A stretch of DNA of 64,000 bases from CBDDCQ01 sp965226285 (GCA_965226285.1 CBDDCQ010000006.1:930001-994000), one strand, 5' to 3'; shown: positions 43,807 to 55,200, counted from the stretch's first letter. Made by a program: numbers and translations. The notes: generated by a model from the sequence alone, not told the origin.

Positions 43807-46800
43807 TTAAAAATCATAGCTAAATGATATATGATAATAGGTATCTCCTACTTGAAAAGTATCTATTCCTCTAGCTATATCTAACCTTATAAATGTTCCA
43901 AAAATCATAGTTCTAAAGCCTATGCCATACCCCATTACAAAAGGATCCTGATTTCGCTTTACTGTTACTTTAGTGTTATACCGTTTCAGAGATTTATATA
44001 TAAACAAATCATCTTGCCAAGGCGTAAACCCATTCCAAGCTGTACCTATATCAAAAAATGGTACTATCTGAAAGTATTTAAAGAAATCTAAATTAATTGG
44101 TGCTTTATAAAAATACTGTATAATAGGCAATCTAAGTTCTGTATTGAACAATACAAAACTCTTTCCATTTCTTATATTCTGTTTGAACCCTCTCATATTA
44201 GTCATAAGCGTTTGAAAATTATAGTCTTTAGCTACAGGTATGTCTTTGTTGAACTTTGGAGCGAGTTGAGAATCTATTCCTCCCAAATAATGTACCAACC
44301 TCATGCTCCCCAAGGAAGTTCCGGCAGAAAATCTATTTGCCCATATTAAATTTCTGTGAATTCGATAATAATACCTCATATCTATGCCCAAATTTAACAT
44401 CACTTTCTTTGGAAAATCTAAATCTATACTTACGTCTGCAAATACCTTGTACTTAAAACCTCTATGTAAATTGAGGTCAAAATTAACACTATTATCGTAA
44501 ATATAACTCATAAATAAAGAAGCATAATGCCGGTAATCTTTCTCTTTTCTAAGAGAATTATATTCTTTTGATAAATATACAATATTATCATTTTTATATC
44601 CGTATGCTATGTTAAAAGATGCTACAGGTGAAAAAGGATAAGATAACTCATGTCTTAGATTATAAGTAATGATATTTCTTTCATCGTAAATAGAAACTTG
44701 ATTTAAAGAGGCTTTTCTATAAAAAGTATAAGTTTTATTCCACATTTTTTTTCTATCTTTAAGTTGTATGAGTATCTCATTATTAGCTGATAGTGATAAC
44801 CCTAATCTAAAGTTAGAGGGATTAAATTTGAACCCTCCCACTAGAATATAATCCTCAAAAATATCTTTTAATTTTACTTCCATCATCATATTACTTATAC
44901 CTATAGGTTGTGAAACTATGCCTCCCGTAAAAGGCTGATAATCTCTATTGTCAAAAGGTTTACCCATTTGAAAACTAGTCTGTGTAGGAAAAAATATGCG
45001 CTCATATAACCTTTTATATTTATTATACGATTTAGGTTCTATAGTTACTCCTGCATTTGTGGCATTTATTTTTTTTATAAATGAGTTTACATCTAATTGA
45101 TTTTCAAGTTTTTGTTTGTTATTTACTAATTTATCTTCAAAAACATAATTATCAATGTTTACAGGATATTTTTTTTGGGGGACTTTTAGAACTTGATAAG
45201 GTGTTTTCTTATCTTGCTTAACTATGGTTATATCTTGTTTAAAATTCTCTGGAAGGATGTTATCCAAATCGTGAAACCATTGCAAATTGTATTCTCTATC
45301 ATTATATTGAGTTTGTGCCCAACTATTGGTACGCTTATATATTTTATAATTAAATACACCGTGCGTATCACGATTCATCTTTTGTTTTTTAAATACACTT
45401 TTATAGTGTATCACTGTATCTATATATGCTATTACACTATCTCTTTTTACTATATTAATAAGATTCTTCCCCTCATCATTTCGTTCTAAATACGAAAAAA
45501 TATCATTGGTAATATTCTGAGACATTATCTCATCTTTATCATCGGAATAAGTTACTCGCTCTAATACATCTTTTTTATTCTGATAATCATATAAGTACAC
45601 ATCATAATACTGTTTACCCAAATTATATTCCTTAGAAAATGTTATAGTATCGTTATCCCTATTAGAACTAAATAAGATATACTTGTCATCGGCATAAAAT
45701 ACTGCATGATTTTCATCATAACTATCTTGAGTAATTTTTTCTACTCCTCCCCTTTGAATATGATATACATATACATCCGAAAAACCATTTTTTACTGCTG
45801 TGATTACTATTTTTTTTCCATCTTGCGAATAAGATAGCCCTATTACTTTATCAAATATGGTAAGTGATTTTTCTTCTATTTGCTTGGTTTCTAAATCATA
45901 CATTATCATATAAATATCACCTCTCTTTTCTAATACTATAGCCAAGACCTTACTTTGCGGATGCCACGATATAATGGGATATGAGATGTCTTGATTTCGG
46001 GAGATATTATAACCTCCCGAAATTATTTCTTGTCTATCTGCTGTTTTTATATTTTGTACATATACTTTATAAGCACCCAACTCATTAATAGTGTAGGCAA
46101 TATGTTCTTTATCATCAGACATACTAATTTGATGTATATATTGTTCTCCTTCAGAAGTAGTTACCAAATTAGGTAACTTATTTTCAGTAATATGGGCATA
46201 CTTTTTTTTATAATAATTACCCCAATTTTCTATAATATCTTCGTAAGGCATTTGCAATACATTTTCTAGTCCTCTTTTAATATTCTTAAAAACGGCAGAA
46301 TAATAAATCACCTCTTGCATTACTCTTTTTCCGTAGTTCTGCTGCAAAAAATTAATCAACGAATAGCCTATCACATCAGGCAATGTTGAAGAATAAGTAT
46401 TAAACTCATCTAAATATTCATACACTGTAGCATCTCTAAGCATTTGCTTGATTTGAAAAATTTGCCTTTGTGATACAAAGCGCGCTAACCCCTGAGTAAA
46501 CCAATTAGGCAAGGAGGATACACTATAAGAACTTTGGGCATTTGAAAGAAAATCATCTCCCTCAGAAATATATCCTAAATACAATTTTACTAAGGATTCT
46601 TGCAATTGCATCAATAGATCTCGCCTGCTTCCTGTACCATAGATAAATATCTTTTCTTGATGGATTTGCATAGTTCCTGACCTGTTAAAATCCTTCTCGT
46701 CTCTAGAATTTAGATTACTTTGCTTTAAATCTGTAAGATTGTTAAAATAAATTACTTTAATTCTCTTTTGAAACTTTACATCAAAAAAATTATTTAACTT

Positions 46801-47067
46801 TTTTATCTGTTTAGGTAATTCATACAATATATATTGTGCATTACTACTACCTCTTTTATAATAGTATATGTCGTAGTTCTGTGCTCTGTAGAAATTCCAA
46901 TCAAATTGATTATATACACGTATATTCTTTCCAAATTTCATTTGATTTCCATAATAGAATTGCGCCTTACTTACCGTAGGAAAGCAGAAAGTAATAATAA
47001 CCCAAAATACAAAAACAGATATAAAATTCATCAAAAAATATTTAACTATACTGACAAATCTAAACAA
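43807..47067 (-). CDS. Large exported protein: peptidase-MA-like domain, TolB-type propeller and BamA-like barrel
   Basis: A 1086-residue exported protein (N-terminal hydrophobic segment about residues 12-32). Residues about 80-290 resemble a zinc-peptidase-MA-like domain without an HExxH motif (SLPNWFTQGLARFVSQ). Residues about 300-560 form a TolB-like beta-propeller (SMSDDKEHIAYTINELGAYK, LSYSQDGKKIVITAVKNGFS, YILFSSNRDNDT). The C-terminal 350 residues are a BamA/surface-antigen barrel (RFSAGTSLGSMRLVHYLGG, FVLFNTELRLPIIQYF) ending HISFSYDF. The catalytic motif seems lost, so a scaffold role at the outer membrane is more likely than proteolysis. Confidence 0.82.
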   Translation of the reverse strand: MFRFVSIVKYFLMNFISVFVFWVIITFCFPTVSKAQFYYGNQMKFGKNIRVYNQFDWNFYRAQNYDIYYYKRGSSNAQYILYELPKQIKKLNNFFDVKFQKRIKVIYFNNLTDLKQSNLNSRDEKDFNRSGTMQIHQEKIFIYGTGSRRDLLMQLQESLVKLYLGYISEGDDFLSNAQSSYSVSSLPNWFTQGLARFVSQRQIFQIKQMLRDATVYEYLDEFNTYSSTLPDVIGYSLINFLQQNYGKRVMQEVIYYSAVFKNIKRGLENVLQMPYEDIIENWGNYYKKKYAHITENKLPNLVTTSEGEQYIHQISMSDDKEHIAYTINELGAYKVYVQNIKTADRQEIISGGYNISRNQDISYPIISWHPQSKVLAIVLEKRGDIYMIMYDLETKQIEEKSLTIFDKVIGLSYSQDGKKIVITAVKNGFSDVYVYHIQRGGVEKITQDSYDENHAVFYADDKYILFSSNRDNDTITFSKEYNLGKQYYDVYLYDYQNKKDVLERVTYSDDKDEIMSQNITNDIFSYLERNDEGKNLINIVKRDSVIAYIDTVIHYKSVFKKQKMNRDTHGVFNYKIYKRTNSWAQTQYNDREYNLQWFHDLDNILPENFKQDITIVKQDKKTPYQVLKVPQKKYPVNIDNYVFEDKLVNNKQKLENQLDVNSFIKKINATNAGVTIEPKSYNKYKRLYERIFFPTQTSFQMGKPFDNRDYQPFTGGIVSQPIGISNMMMEVKLKDIFEDYILVGGFKFNPSNFRLGLSLSANNEILIQLKDRKKMWNKTYTFYRKASLNQVSIYDERNIITYNLRHELSYPFSPVASFNIAYGYKNDNIVYLSKEYNSLRKEKDYRHYASLFMSYIYDNSVNFDLNLHRGFKYKVFADVSIDLDFPKKVMLNLGIDMRYYYRIHRNLIWANRFSAGTSLGSMRLVHYLGGIDSQLAPKFNKDIPVAKDYNFQTLMTNMRGFKQNIRNGKSFVLFNTELRLPIIQYFYKAPINLDFFKYFQIVPFFDIGTAWNGFTPWQDDLFIYKSLKRYNTKVTVKRNQDPFVMGYGIGFRTMIFGTFIRLDIARGIDTFQVGDTYYHISFSYDF

Positions 47068-47131
47068 ACATAATACAAAAAGGTAAAAACTTATAAAAAA
47101 ACCTTTGAACTGTATATAAACAATTAACTTC

Positions 47132-49414
47132 TTAAAAGTTCAACCCTATATTTAAGTTAAAAAAATGATCTTTTTTACCTATCCCTAGTATGACATTAAT
47201 AGGTCCTAAAACACTATCATAACCATAAGAAATTCCTAAACCATAAAGCCACTTAGGAGATAAAGCCTCGTTATTGTAAGGAATATATCCAATATCGGTT
47301 ATTAAACTTATATAGTGTTCTTTAAAAAGTTCATATTTAAGTCCCATATTTAACTTTCCAAAAATTCTATAAAAATTGTAAAGATACGGTAGTCCGATAA
47401 AGGATTCATTATCTCCTATTGATAATGACCCTCCTAACCCCGAAGATTTACTTATAGGAAATCTATTTCTTTTACCTGTATTAGAAAAGTACTCCTTAAT
47501 GTTACCTACATCCAGATAGTCAGAAAATGAAAATTCATAATTAAAATATAAATTCTTAAAGAATGCTTTTATTACTTGACCGTACTTAGTCCTAAAACGA
47601 ATACCTGAACCCCTTAACCAAGCCTCTTGTTTTTTATTTTTAAATATCGAGTAAAATAAATCTGCTAAAAAATAAATATAACTCCCCTCTTTTGGAAAAT
47701 ATTTATTATCATAAGTATCTCTTTCTACATCAAATTTTAGACTAAGATTTCTATCATAAATTAAACCATATTGGTCTGTATCATTTTCAAGATGTGTTAT
47801 AGGAAGTAATATTGTATATTCAAACTCTCCTGATAGATTTAAAAAAATATTGGTTTTAGGAATTTCAAATTCTATATAAGTTCCTACTCGAACTGTATGA
47901 TAATGCTTAGAATTATTTCTAAGTTTAGAGTATTCTTTCATTCTAAGGGGCAATCTATCCATCAAAAAATTATAATTAACAACTAAAAAATAAATACCTG
48001 GAGATACAATATCTGAAATCAACCTATAATCTATCTTAAAATTGAGATTTTTTTCTAATATCCAATCAAATGAAAGCAAACTATTTTCAAGTAGTAAATT
48101 CCTTTTTGTAAGATTGACAAGTGTACGAGTTCGTTGTATTGAATTATAATTTATTCCAAACTTAAGATAAGTATCTTCGTCAGCTTCTTTTACTAAGAGT
48201 GAAAATTTAGTAGTATTTCCATTTTGATATAAATCATAACTCAAATGTGAAAAATAATTTGTAGCATCTATTTCCTCTAAAATACTCTGTATTTGCCCAA
48301 ATGAAAACTTACGACTATTATCGTTTAAATTGAATTTAGATTTAAAATAATCCTTGTAAAATGTTGTTTTTCCGACTACTTCAAACTCATCTATAAATAG
48401 GCTATCTTTGAGAAAATCTTTATCTTGTATAGGTTCTTCCTTTTGAAATTTACTAAATTCATAGGCTATTTCTCTCAATTTCTCACTTTCTCGGGCTGCT
48501 AAAAAACCTCTATCTATCATAATAGAAGTTTTTCCCAAATCCATAACACCTACACCAGATATATCTGGATATATAATTATATCACAAATCTTTTTTTCAT
48601 GCTTATTTTTTTCTGCCATTCTAAAACTGGATATCTGATCTAAAATTTGATAAATTGAATTGAGTTCAGCTTTAGAGGATAAATCTTTTTGAACATCTAC
48701 ACCTATTAAGATATCAGCTCCCATGTTTTTAACATGACTTGCAGGAAAGTTATTCGTAATACCTCCATCTACCATAAGTCTTCCATTTATCTCAAAAGGT
48801 GAAAATACTGTTGGAAATGAACCACTAGCCCTCAATACTTCAGCTAAATTACCCTTCTTAAAAACAACCTCTTTCCCTGTAACCAAATCAGTAGCTACAC
48901 ATAAAAAGGGTATCTTAAATTTACTAAAATCTCTCTCTCTAATTGCATTTTTTACTAATTTAGACAAATGCCTAAATAAATTACGCCCATTGGATAAGGC
49001 TTGTTTAGTAATCTCAAAGTTCCATATTCCTGCAAGAGGAAGAGAAAAGGTATATTTATCATAATATTGTTTATTAAGTTTACTCAATATTTGTCTATTA
49101 GGAAGATTTAAAGAAAACTTCTTAAAATCCATATTCTTCATAATTTCTCCAATCTCATCAGGGGTATATCCTATAGCATATAGCCCTCCTACAATGGCTC
49201 CTACACTAGTACCTCCTATGTAATCTACAGGAATACCTAATTGCTCTAGAATTTTCAGAACACCCACATGAGCAGCTCCCTTAGCACCTCCTCCACTGAG
49301 TACTACTCCTACTTTAGGTCTAATTTTCTTTTGATTTTTATCTTGAGCCATAGAAGAAATAAAGGTCGTAACTACTAATAATATTAATGAAGACCTATTA
49401 ATAATAATATTCAT
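47132..49414 (-). CDS. Patatin-like phospholipase with C-terminal outer-membrane barrel (PlpD/RssA-like)
   Basis: A 760-residue protein with a signal peptide and a patatin domain at about residues 30-330. Motifs are the oxyanion loop GGGAKGAAHVG, the nucleophile elbow GGTSVGAIVGG (Ser) and the catalytic DGG in MVDGGITNNFP. A POTRA-like segment (DEFEVVGKTTFYKDYFKSKF) and a 16-strand BamA-like barrel to the end complete a type Vd (PlpD) layout, in which the lipase may be exposed at or released from the surface. The catalytic dyad is intact. Confidence 0.9.
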   Translation of the reverse strand: MNIIINRSSLILLVVTTFISSMAQDKNQKKIRPKVGVVLSGGGAKGAAHVGVLKILEQLGIPVDYIGGTSVGAIVGGLYAIGYTPDEIGEIMKNMDFKKFSLNLPNRQILSKLNKQYYDKYTFSLPLAGIWNFEITKQALSNGRNLFRHLSKLVKNAIRERDFSKFKIPFLCVATDLVTGKEVVFKKGNLAEVLRASGSFPTVFSPFEINGRLMVDGGITNNFPASHVKNMGADILIGVDVQKDLSSKAELNSIYQILDQISSFRMAEKNKHEKKICDIIIYPDISGVGVMDLGKTSIMIDRGFLAARESEKLREIAYEFSKFQKEEPIQDKDFLKDSLFIDEFEVVGKTTFYKDYFKSKFNLNDNSRKFSFGQIQSILEEIDATNYFSHLSYDLYQNGNTTKFSLLVKEADEDTYLKFGINYNSIQRTRTLVNLTKRNLLLENSLLSFDWILEKNLNFKIDYRLISDIVSPGIYFLVVNYNFLMDRLPLRMKEYSKLRNNSKHYHTVRVGTYIEFEIPKTNIFLNLSGEFEYTILLPITHLENDTDQYGLIYDRNLSLKFDVERDTYDNKYFPKEGSYIYFLADLFYSIFKNKKQEAWLRGSGIRFRTKYGQVIKAFFKNLYFNYEFSFSDYLDVGNIKEYFSNTGKRNRFPISKSSGLGGSLSIGDNESFIGLPYLYNFYRIFGKLNMGLKYELFKEHYISLITDIGYIPYNNEALSPKWLYGLGISYGYDSVLGPINVILGIGKKDHFFNLNIGLNF

Positions 49415-49500
49415 AAGAGTATGTTAATATCTTAGAAAAAAGTATTTTTTAAAACAAACAAATATATAATTTTGTTTGTAACTTAAAATATATTTAATTC

Positions 49501-49665
49501 ATGGGTAAGTTTAATAAATACCGTGCCCAAAAATCATCAGATGCTATAGAGCAACTACCTGTAAGTACGAAGCATTTATTTAATAGAGGGTTTTACAAAC
49601 CTATGGGGATATCTGGAGAAAATTGTAAAACGTTCTATAGATCAAAAAGAGTAATGAGGCCCTAA
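49501..49665 (+). CDS. Short ORF of unknown function antisense to the purN relic
   Basis: A 54-residue ORF (MGKFNKYRAQKSSDAIEQLP...) that I do not recognise. A TAATTTTG sequence at 49467-49474 could serve as its promoter. A second open stretch follows one frame over to about 49800 (EQFVLSDNLKASQKEIE), but that part is largely the reverse strand of the purN relic, so the whole may be chance. Confidence 0.25.
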   Translation: MGKFNKYRAQKSSDAIEQLPVSTKHLFNRGFYKPMGISGENCKTFYRSKRVMRP

Positions 49666-49749
49666 ATGGAATACTTTAGAACAATTTGTACTAAGTGATA
49701 ACCTCAAGGCATCACAAAAGGAAATAGAAATCGTTATGATTCATCTATT

Positions 49750-50035
49750 CTACATTTTAACATACTTTTACCCCCATATTGGGCAGCAAAGAAGGAATGA
49801 ATATTGATGATTTTGTATGGCTAAGCCACTAATATATCATTTGGAATCTTCCAAAAAAACCGCCAAAATAAGCCAATCAGCAATACTCAAAAGCACTTGT
49901 AACAACTTACCGTCAGTCATTTGACCTTTGTTAAAAACTTGGGTTACTTGAATATGACGATGTTCTTTAAAATACTTGCTGAGTTTCCTCGGCATTAGAA
50001 CCACCTCTTGAAGCCAATATCGCCAATTTTTGCAT
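49750..50035 (-). pseudogene. purN: Decayed phosphoribosylglycinamide formyltransferase (purN)
   Basis: Reading across frames on the minus strand gives MQKLAILASRGGSNAEETQQ, then FKEHRHIQVTQVFNK, DGKLLQVLLSIADWLILA, WKIPNDILVA, a TAG stop and YKIINIHSFFAAQYGGKSM. These match the order of PurN: the phosphate loop GSGSNAE, an LAGFLWKIP block and the INIHPALLPKYGGKGM active-site segment. The substrate His of NIH is kept but the following P-ALLPK is SFFAAQ. There are at least two frameshifts, one internal stop and an internal deletion, and nothing usable after about 49750. In other bacteria PurN formylates GAR in purine synthesis; here it is dead. The rest of 49415-50160 holds only the small ORF above. 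Confidence 0.82.
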
Positions 50036-50160
50036 AGGAATTTATTTTAGAGGCAAAGATAAGGTTAATTAGCTATGGTTTATGAAATTTATTAAACATT
50101 ATTCTTTGGTTTAATTAAAAAACATACATTTGCTTTTTTAATTTTTTAAAGGAAAATGCT

Positions 50161-50649
50161 ATGATTACTTATAAACAATTTATCACTACACTGTCTAAAA
50201 ACCCTAATAGTCTTATTGATGTATATTTACCTGATGGCTATTTGATCCCTGCACACTACCATTTAACTGATGTTGGTTGTGTTAATCGTTATTTTATCGA
50301 TTGTGGAGGACATACAAGAGAAGAGAATTATATTCAGATTCAATTATGGTTAGGCAAAGATATTAATCACCGGTTGAGAGCAACTACTTTTTTAAAAATA
50401 CTTGAACAAAGTCAATCAATCTTAAATAAATTGGCTACATTAGAACAGAGTAATATTCATTTAGAATATAGAAAAGATATTGTTACACAATATCCAATTA
50501 CAGATATTAAGTCCATAAATAATAAAATTATTATTAACACTGAAACTTTAACCACACAGTGTTTAGCAGCCTTACGCCATGAAAAAGAGATAAAACAAGA
50601 ATCAGACAATAGTAGCTGCTCCAATAATACTCAAGTAAATTGTTGCTAA
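50161..50649 (+). CDS. DUF6428-family protein with Cys-rich tail
   Basis: A 162-residue cytoplasmic protein. The first 100 residues (DVYLPDGYLIPAHYHLTDVG, RYFIDCGGHTREENY, QIQLWLGKDINHRLRATTFL) match DUF6428, a small family that in Bacteroidota often lies between arsR and arsenate-handling genes. The tail SSCSNNTQVNCC resembles thiol-rich metalloid-binding tails. No ars gene is adjacent: upstream is the purN relic, downstream the convergent tnaA. Family assignment is from recall of the conserved PAHYHLTDVG pattern. Confidence 0.72.
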   Translation: MITYKQFITTLSKNPNSLIDVYLPDGYLIPAHYHLTDVGCVNRYFIDCGGHTREENYIQIQLWLGKDINHRLRATTFLKILEQSQSILNKLATLEQSNIHLEYRKDIVTQYPITDIKSINNKIIINTETLTTQCLAALRHEKEIKQESDNSSCSNNTQVNCC

Positions 50650-50698
50650 ATAGAAAAATTTGGTTATATTTTATTATTTATCATGGATTCTTCTTATT

Positions 50699-52078
50699 CT
50701 ATGTAAGAGGAACTAATACTGCTGTAAAATGTCGTAAAACTTTAGGTTCTCGAACAATTCTAAATCCCTTATGATTTTTTAAATTCTCTTTGATATTACA
50801 AATAGATTCTGCTACATATTCTAAATGCGTATAAGTGTATGTTCTCCTAGGAATAGTAAGTCTTAAAAACTCAAATGAAGAAGGTGCTTGCTGCTTAGTA
50901 ATCGGATCATTGCCTACCAGAAATGAACCTACTTCTACACCTCTAGTGCCACTATCTATATACAGTTCACAAGCTAATACCTGTGCAGGAAAATACTTAG
51001 ACTTAATATGAGGTAACATCTTCTTTGCATCTATAAATATAGCATGACCTCCTACAGGCGTTTGTATAGGTATATCATTTTTAGTAAGTATATTACCCAA
51101 ATACTCTATTTGTGCTATTCTATGCTCTAAATATCCTTGGTCAACCACCTCTTGTAAACCTATTGAAAGTGCCTCCATATCTCTACCAGCCAAACCGCCA
51201 TAAGTGATATAGCCCTCATAAGGCACACACAAAGATTTTACCTTATCAAACAATTCTTCGTCATGAATGCCAACCAACCCACCAATATTGACAAGTCCAT
51301 CTTTTTTGGCACTCATCGTAAAAGCATCTGCATAAGAAAACATTTCTTTTACAATATCTCTGATAGAAACATCTCTATACCCTTGCTCTCTTTGCTTAAT
51401 AAAATAAGCATTTTCAGCAAACCTTGCACAATCTAAAATAGTAACAACACCATATTGTTTAGCCAAATGGCTAATTTCTTTGATATTTTGCATAGATATA
51501 GGTTGTCCACCAGCACTATTACAAGTTACTGTAATTACAATAAATGCAATGTGTTTACTCCCCTTAGTATGGATATAATCCCGAGTAGCTTGTACATTAA
51601 AATTCCCTTTAAAAGGGTATTGCTCTTGCGTGTTAAAAGCCTCTTGAGTAACAAAATCTAATGCTTTAGCCCCATTGAGTTCTACATGGGCTTTAGTAGT
51701 ATCAAAGTGCATATTAGATATAGTTATATTTTTATTACCTTTGATTAAAGCAGGAAATAGTATTTGTTCTGCTCCTCTGCCTTGATGCGTAGGTATTACA
51801 TTAGTAAACCCCGTAAGTTCTTCTACAGTAGCACACAGGTTATAATAATTCTTACTCCCTGCATAAGATTCATCACCTTTCATCAATGCTGCCCATTGGC
51901 TATCACTCATTGCTCCTGTGCCACTATCTGTCAATAAATCTATGTAAACGTCTTTTGATTTGATATTGAAAAGATTATACCCCGCTTTTTTGATAATCTC
52001 TTTTCTATAAGCCTTTGTAGTTAATTTAATATTCTCTACAGCTTTTATTCTAAAAGGCTCTATAATTTTTTTACTCAC
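50699..52078 (-). CDS. tnaA: Tryptophanase
   Basis: A 459-residue PLP-dependent beta-eliminating lyase that splits tryptophan to indole, pyruvate and ammonia. The PLP Lys is in FTMSAKKDGLVNIGG. Two positions separate tryptophanase from tyrosine phenol-lyase: the MHFDTTKAH segment carries the Asp of tryptophanase (Thr in TPL), and RGVEVGS has Val where TPL has an Arg motif. Both favour tryptophanase. The C-terminal EPKVLRHFTAVL is conserved. No tnaC leader or permease is visible. Low-energy amino-acid use fits the ferredoxin-dependent enzyme at 61.6 kb. Confidence 0.92.
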   Translation of the reverse strand: MSKKIIEPFRIKAVENIKLTTKAYRKEIIKKAGYNLFNIKSKDVYIDLLTDSGTGAMSDSQWAALMKGDESYAGSKNYYNLCATVEELTGFTNVIPTHQGRGAEQILFPALIKGNKNITISNMHFDTTKAHVELNGAKALDFVTQEAFNTQEQYPFKGNFNVQATRDYIHTKGSKHIAFIVITVTCNSAGGQPISMQNIKEISHLAKQYGVVTILDCARFAENAYFIKQREQGYRDVSIRDIVKEMFSYADAFTMSAKKDGLVNIGGLVGIHDEELFDKVKSLCVPYEGYITYGGLAGRDMEALSIGLQEVVDQGYLEHRIAQIEYLGNILTKNDIPIQTPVGGHAIFIDAKKMLPHIKSKYFPAQVLACELYIDSGTRGVEVGSFLVGNDPITKQQAPSSFEFLRLTIPRRTYTYTHLEYVAESICNIKENLKNHKGFRIVREPKVLRHFTAVLVPLT

Positions 52079-52223
52079 AATTTTTACGTATTACACTCAA
52101 TAGTACAAGACAAGTATAACTATTCTAAAATTAACAGACTCGAGATAAGTTAAAAATTTGTTGTTTTTTATATTGTATTTTACACTATCTTTAGTAAAAT
52201 ACTCTTAGAAGGTAAATTTTAAC

Positions 52224-55200
52224 CTAATCGTTATTTCTTATCCAATCCCTAGCATTTACAAAAGCTTCTATCCAAGGAGTTACTTGATCACCTTTTCTAT
52301 TGCTTGGATAATTTGCCCAATTCCATGAAAAAGTAGAACGTTCCAAATGTGGCATCATTACTAAATGTCTTCCATCTTTAGATGCCATTGCCATAGTATT
52401 ATAATCTGAACCATTTGGATTAGCAGGATATTCTCCATAAGTATATTTACCTACAATATTATACTCTTGCTCACCATAAGGCAAATAGAATTTACCCTCG
52501 CCATGTGCTGCCCATATCCCCAGTTGCGAATGAGCCAACGATTTTAACATTACTGAATTATTTTCAGGAATATCTACGCTTATAAATCCACATTCAAATT
52601 TATGAGAATCATTGTGTGACACCTTTGGTTTTTCATCGTGTTCAGGAGTAATTAATCCCAACTCTATAAACAATTGGCACCCATTACATACTCCGAGTGA
52701 AAGCGTATCTTTTCTGGCAAAGAAATCTATCAAAGTTTTACAAGCCTTGGCATTGTATTTAAATGCTCCTGCCCATCCCTTAGCAGAGCCCAAAACATCA
52801 GAATTTGAAAAACCTCCTACCGCCACTATGAAATTTACATCTGTTAAATCCTCTCTACCGCTTATTAAATCTGTCATGTGTATATCCTTTACATCAAAGC
52901 CCGCCAAGTACATTGCATACGCCATCTCTCTTTCAGAATTACTTCCTTTCTCTCTAATTACTGCAGCTTTAATGCCTGTAAACTGCTTTCTGTTAGGGTC
53001 TAATCCTAAATCTTTTAGCTTCCCTGTAAAATGCCTTGGAAATGTAAATTTTAACGGTTGATTTTTATAATTTTCATACCTTTCTTCTGCCTTTCTATCA
53101 CCACTTTGTTCTCTATCTAAAAGGTATGATGTTTCGTACCATATATCTCTATAAGTAGCTACATCACACTCTATTTTTTGTGTTCCATTTCTTATAGACA
53201 CTATTCCTTTATTATTTGCTGAGCCTATAATGGCATAATTTATTCCATTTTGTTTTAATACTTGCTCTACTGCCGTTTTATCTGTAACTTGGAATATCAA
53301 TCCAGAATTTTCAGCAAATAAAAGTTTTATACTATCCTCTTCACCTAATACAGATACATCAATAGAAGCCCCCAAATGATTTTGAGCAAAACACATTTCA
53401 AGTAAAGTAGTAATCATACCACCTGCCGAAATATCATGCCCAGCTGATATTTTACTTTGTTTAATCAATTGTTGTATACTATTGAATGCATTTACAAACT
53501 TTTTGGCATCCTTTACCGTAGGTGCTTGGTTACCTAGTTGATTGAGAATTTGAGCAAAAGAACTTCCACCAAGCTTATAATCATCATCAGACAAATTAAT
53601 ATAAAATATAGTATTGCCCTCTACATTTACTAAGGTAGGTTCTACTATATTTTTTACATCTGAGCACTCTGCTACTGCTGATATAATTACCGTACCGGGA
53701 GCATATACCACCTCCTCCTTGTACTTTTGCGTCATAGAAAGAGAATCCTTACCCGTAGGAATATTTATCCCTAACTCAATAGCAAAGTTACTTATCCCTT
53801 CTACAGCTTGATATAATCTTGCATCTTCACCTTTATTCTTACATGGCCACATCCAATTAGCACTTAATGATACTCCTTTAATATAATCTGTAATAGGTGC
53901 CCATACAATATTAGTAAGTGCCTCTGCAATAGAGTTTCTAGATCCTGCTATAGTATCTATCAAAGCACTTACAGGAGAATGCCCTATCGAAGTGGCTATC
54001 CCTTTTTCTCCTCTATAGTCTAATGCCACTACCCCTACATCATTTAGTGGTAAGTGCAATGCTCCCGTATTCTGCTGTTTAGCTACCCTACCCGTCACAC
54101 ATCTATCTACTTTATTAGTTAACCAATCTTTACATGCTACTGCCTCAAGTTGTAATACTTGCTTCAAATAATATTCTATTTTATGGGGAATATATTCTAA
54201 AGCCGTATAAGTATATTTCAATGTTTCATCTTTAATTATAGTTTTTGGCGTATTCCCAAACATATCCTCCAACCTCAAATCCATAGGTTTTTCTCCCGTA
54301 GTTTTAGATTCAAACTTAAAGTTGTGGTCATCAGTAGCCTCTCCCACTAAAAACATAGGTGAACGCTCTCTATCTGCTACTTGCTTTAATATATCTACAT
54401 CCTCTTGCTTTACTACAAGTCCCATTCTCTCTTGCGATTCATTTCCTATAATTTCTTTAGCTGAAAGTGTTTTATCTCCTACAGGTAATTTATCCAAATC
54501 TATATTCCCTCCTGTTTCCTCTATGAGCTCCGATAAACAATTCAAATGTCCTCCTGCCCCATGATCATGTACTGATACAATAGGATTATGAGTTTGCTCC
54601 ACCATAGCACGAATGACATTAGAAACTCTCTTTTGCATCTCAGGATTAGAACGTTGAATGGCATTGAGTTCTATTTTATTATCTAACTGACCCGTATCGA
54701 TAGAAGATACTGCACCTCCTCCCATTCCTATTCGGTAGTTATCTCCGCCTAATATCACTATCTTATCCCCTACTTTGGGGCTCCCTTTTTGTGCTTCCTC
54801 TTCCTTTCCAAAACCCACTCCCCCAGCAAGCATAATCACTTTATCAAAACCATACTTTTTATTTTGCTGGCTATGTTCAAAAGTAAGTATTGAACCGCTA
54901 ATAAGAGGTTGTCCAAATTTATTACCAAAATCACTAGCTCCATTAGACGCTTTAATCAAAATATCTAAAGGCGTTTGATAAAGCCATGGACGAGGCTCCA
55001 AATTTTCTTCCCATTGTTTGCCTTTTTTTACACGAGAATAAGGTGTCATATATACTGCTGTACCTGCTAATGGTAAACTTCCTTTACCTCCTGCCAAACG
55101 GTCTCTAATCTCTCCACCTGAACCTGTAGCAGCACCATTAAAAGGTTCTACCGTGGTAGGGAAATTATGTGTTTCTGCCTTTAGGGAAATTACCGCATTA

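Noticed and set aside
50699..52078. Tyrosine phenol-lyase
   Set aside because: The FDTT and RGVEVGS positions match tryptophanase and not tyrosine phenol-lyase.
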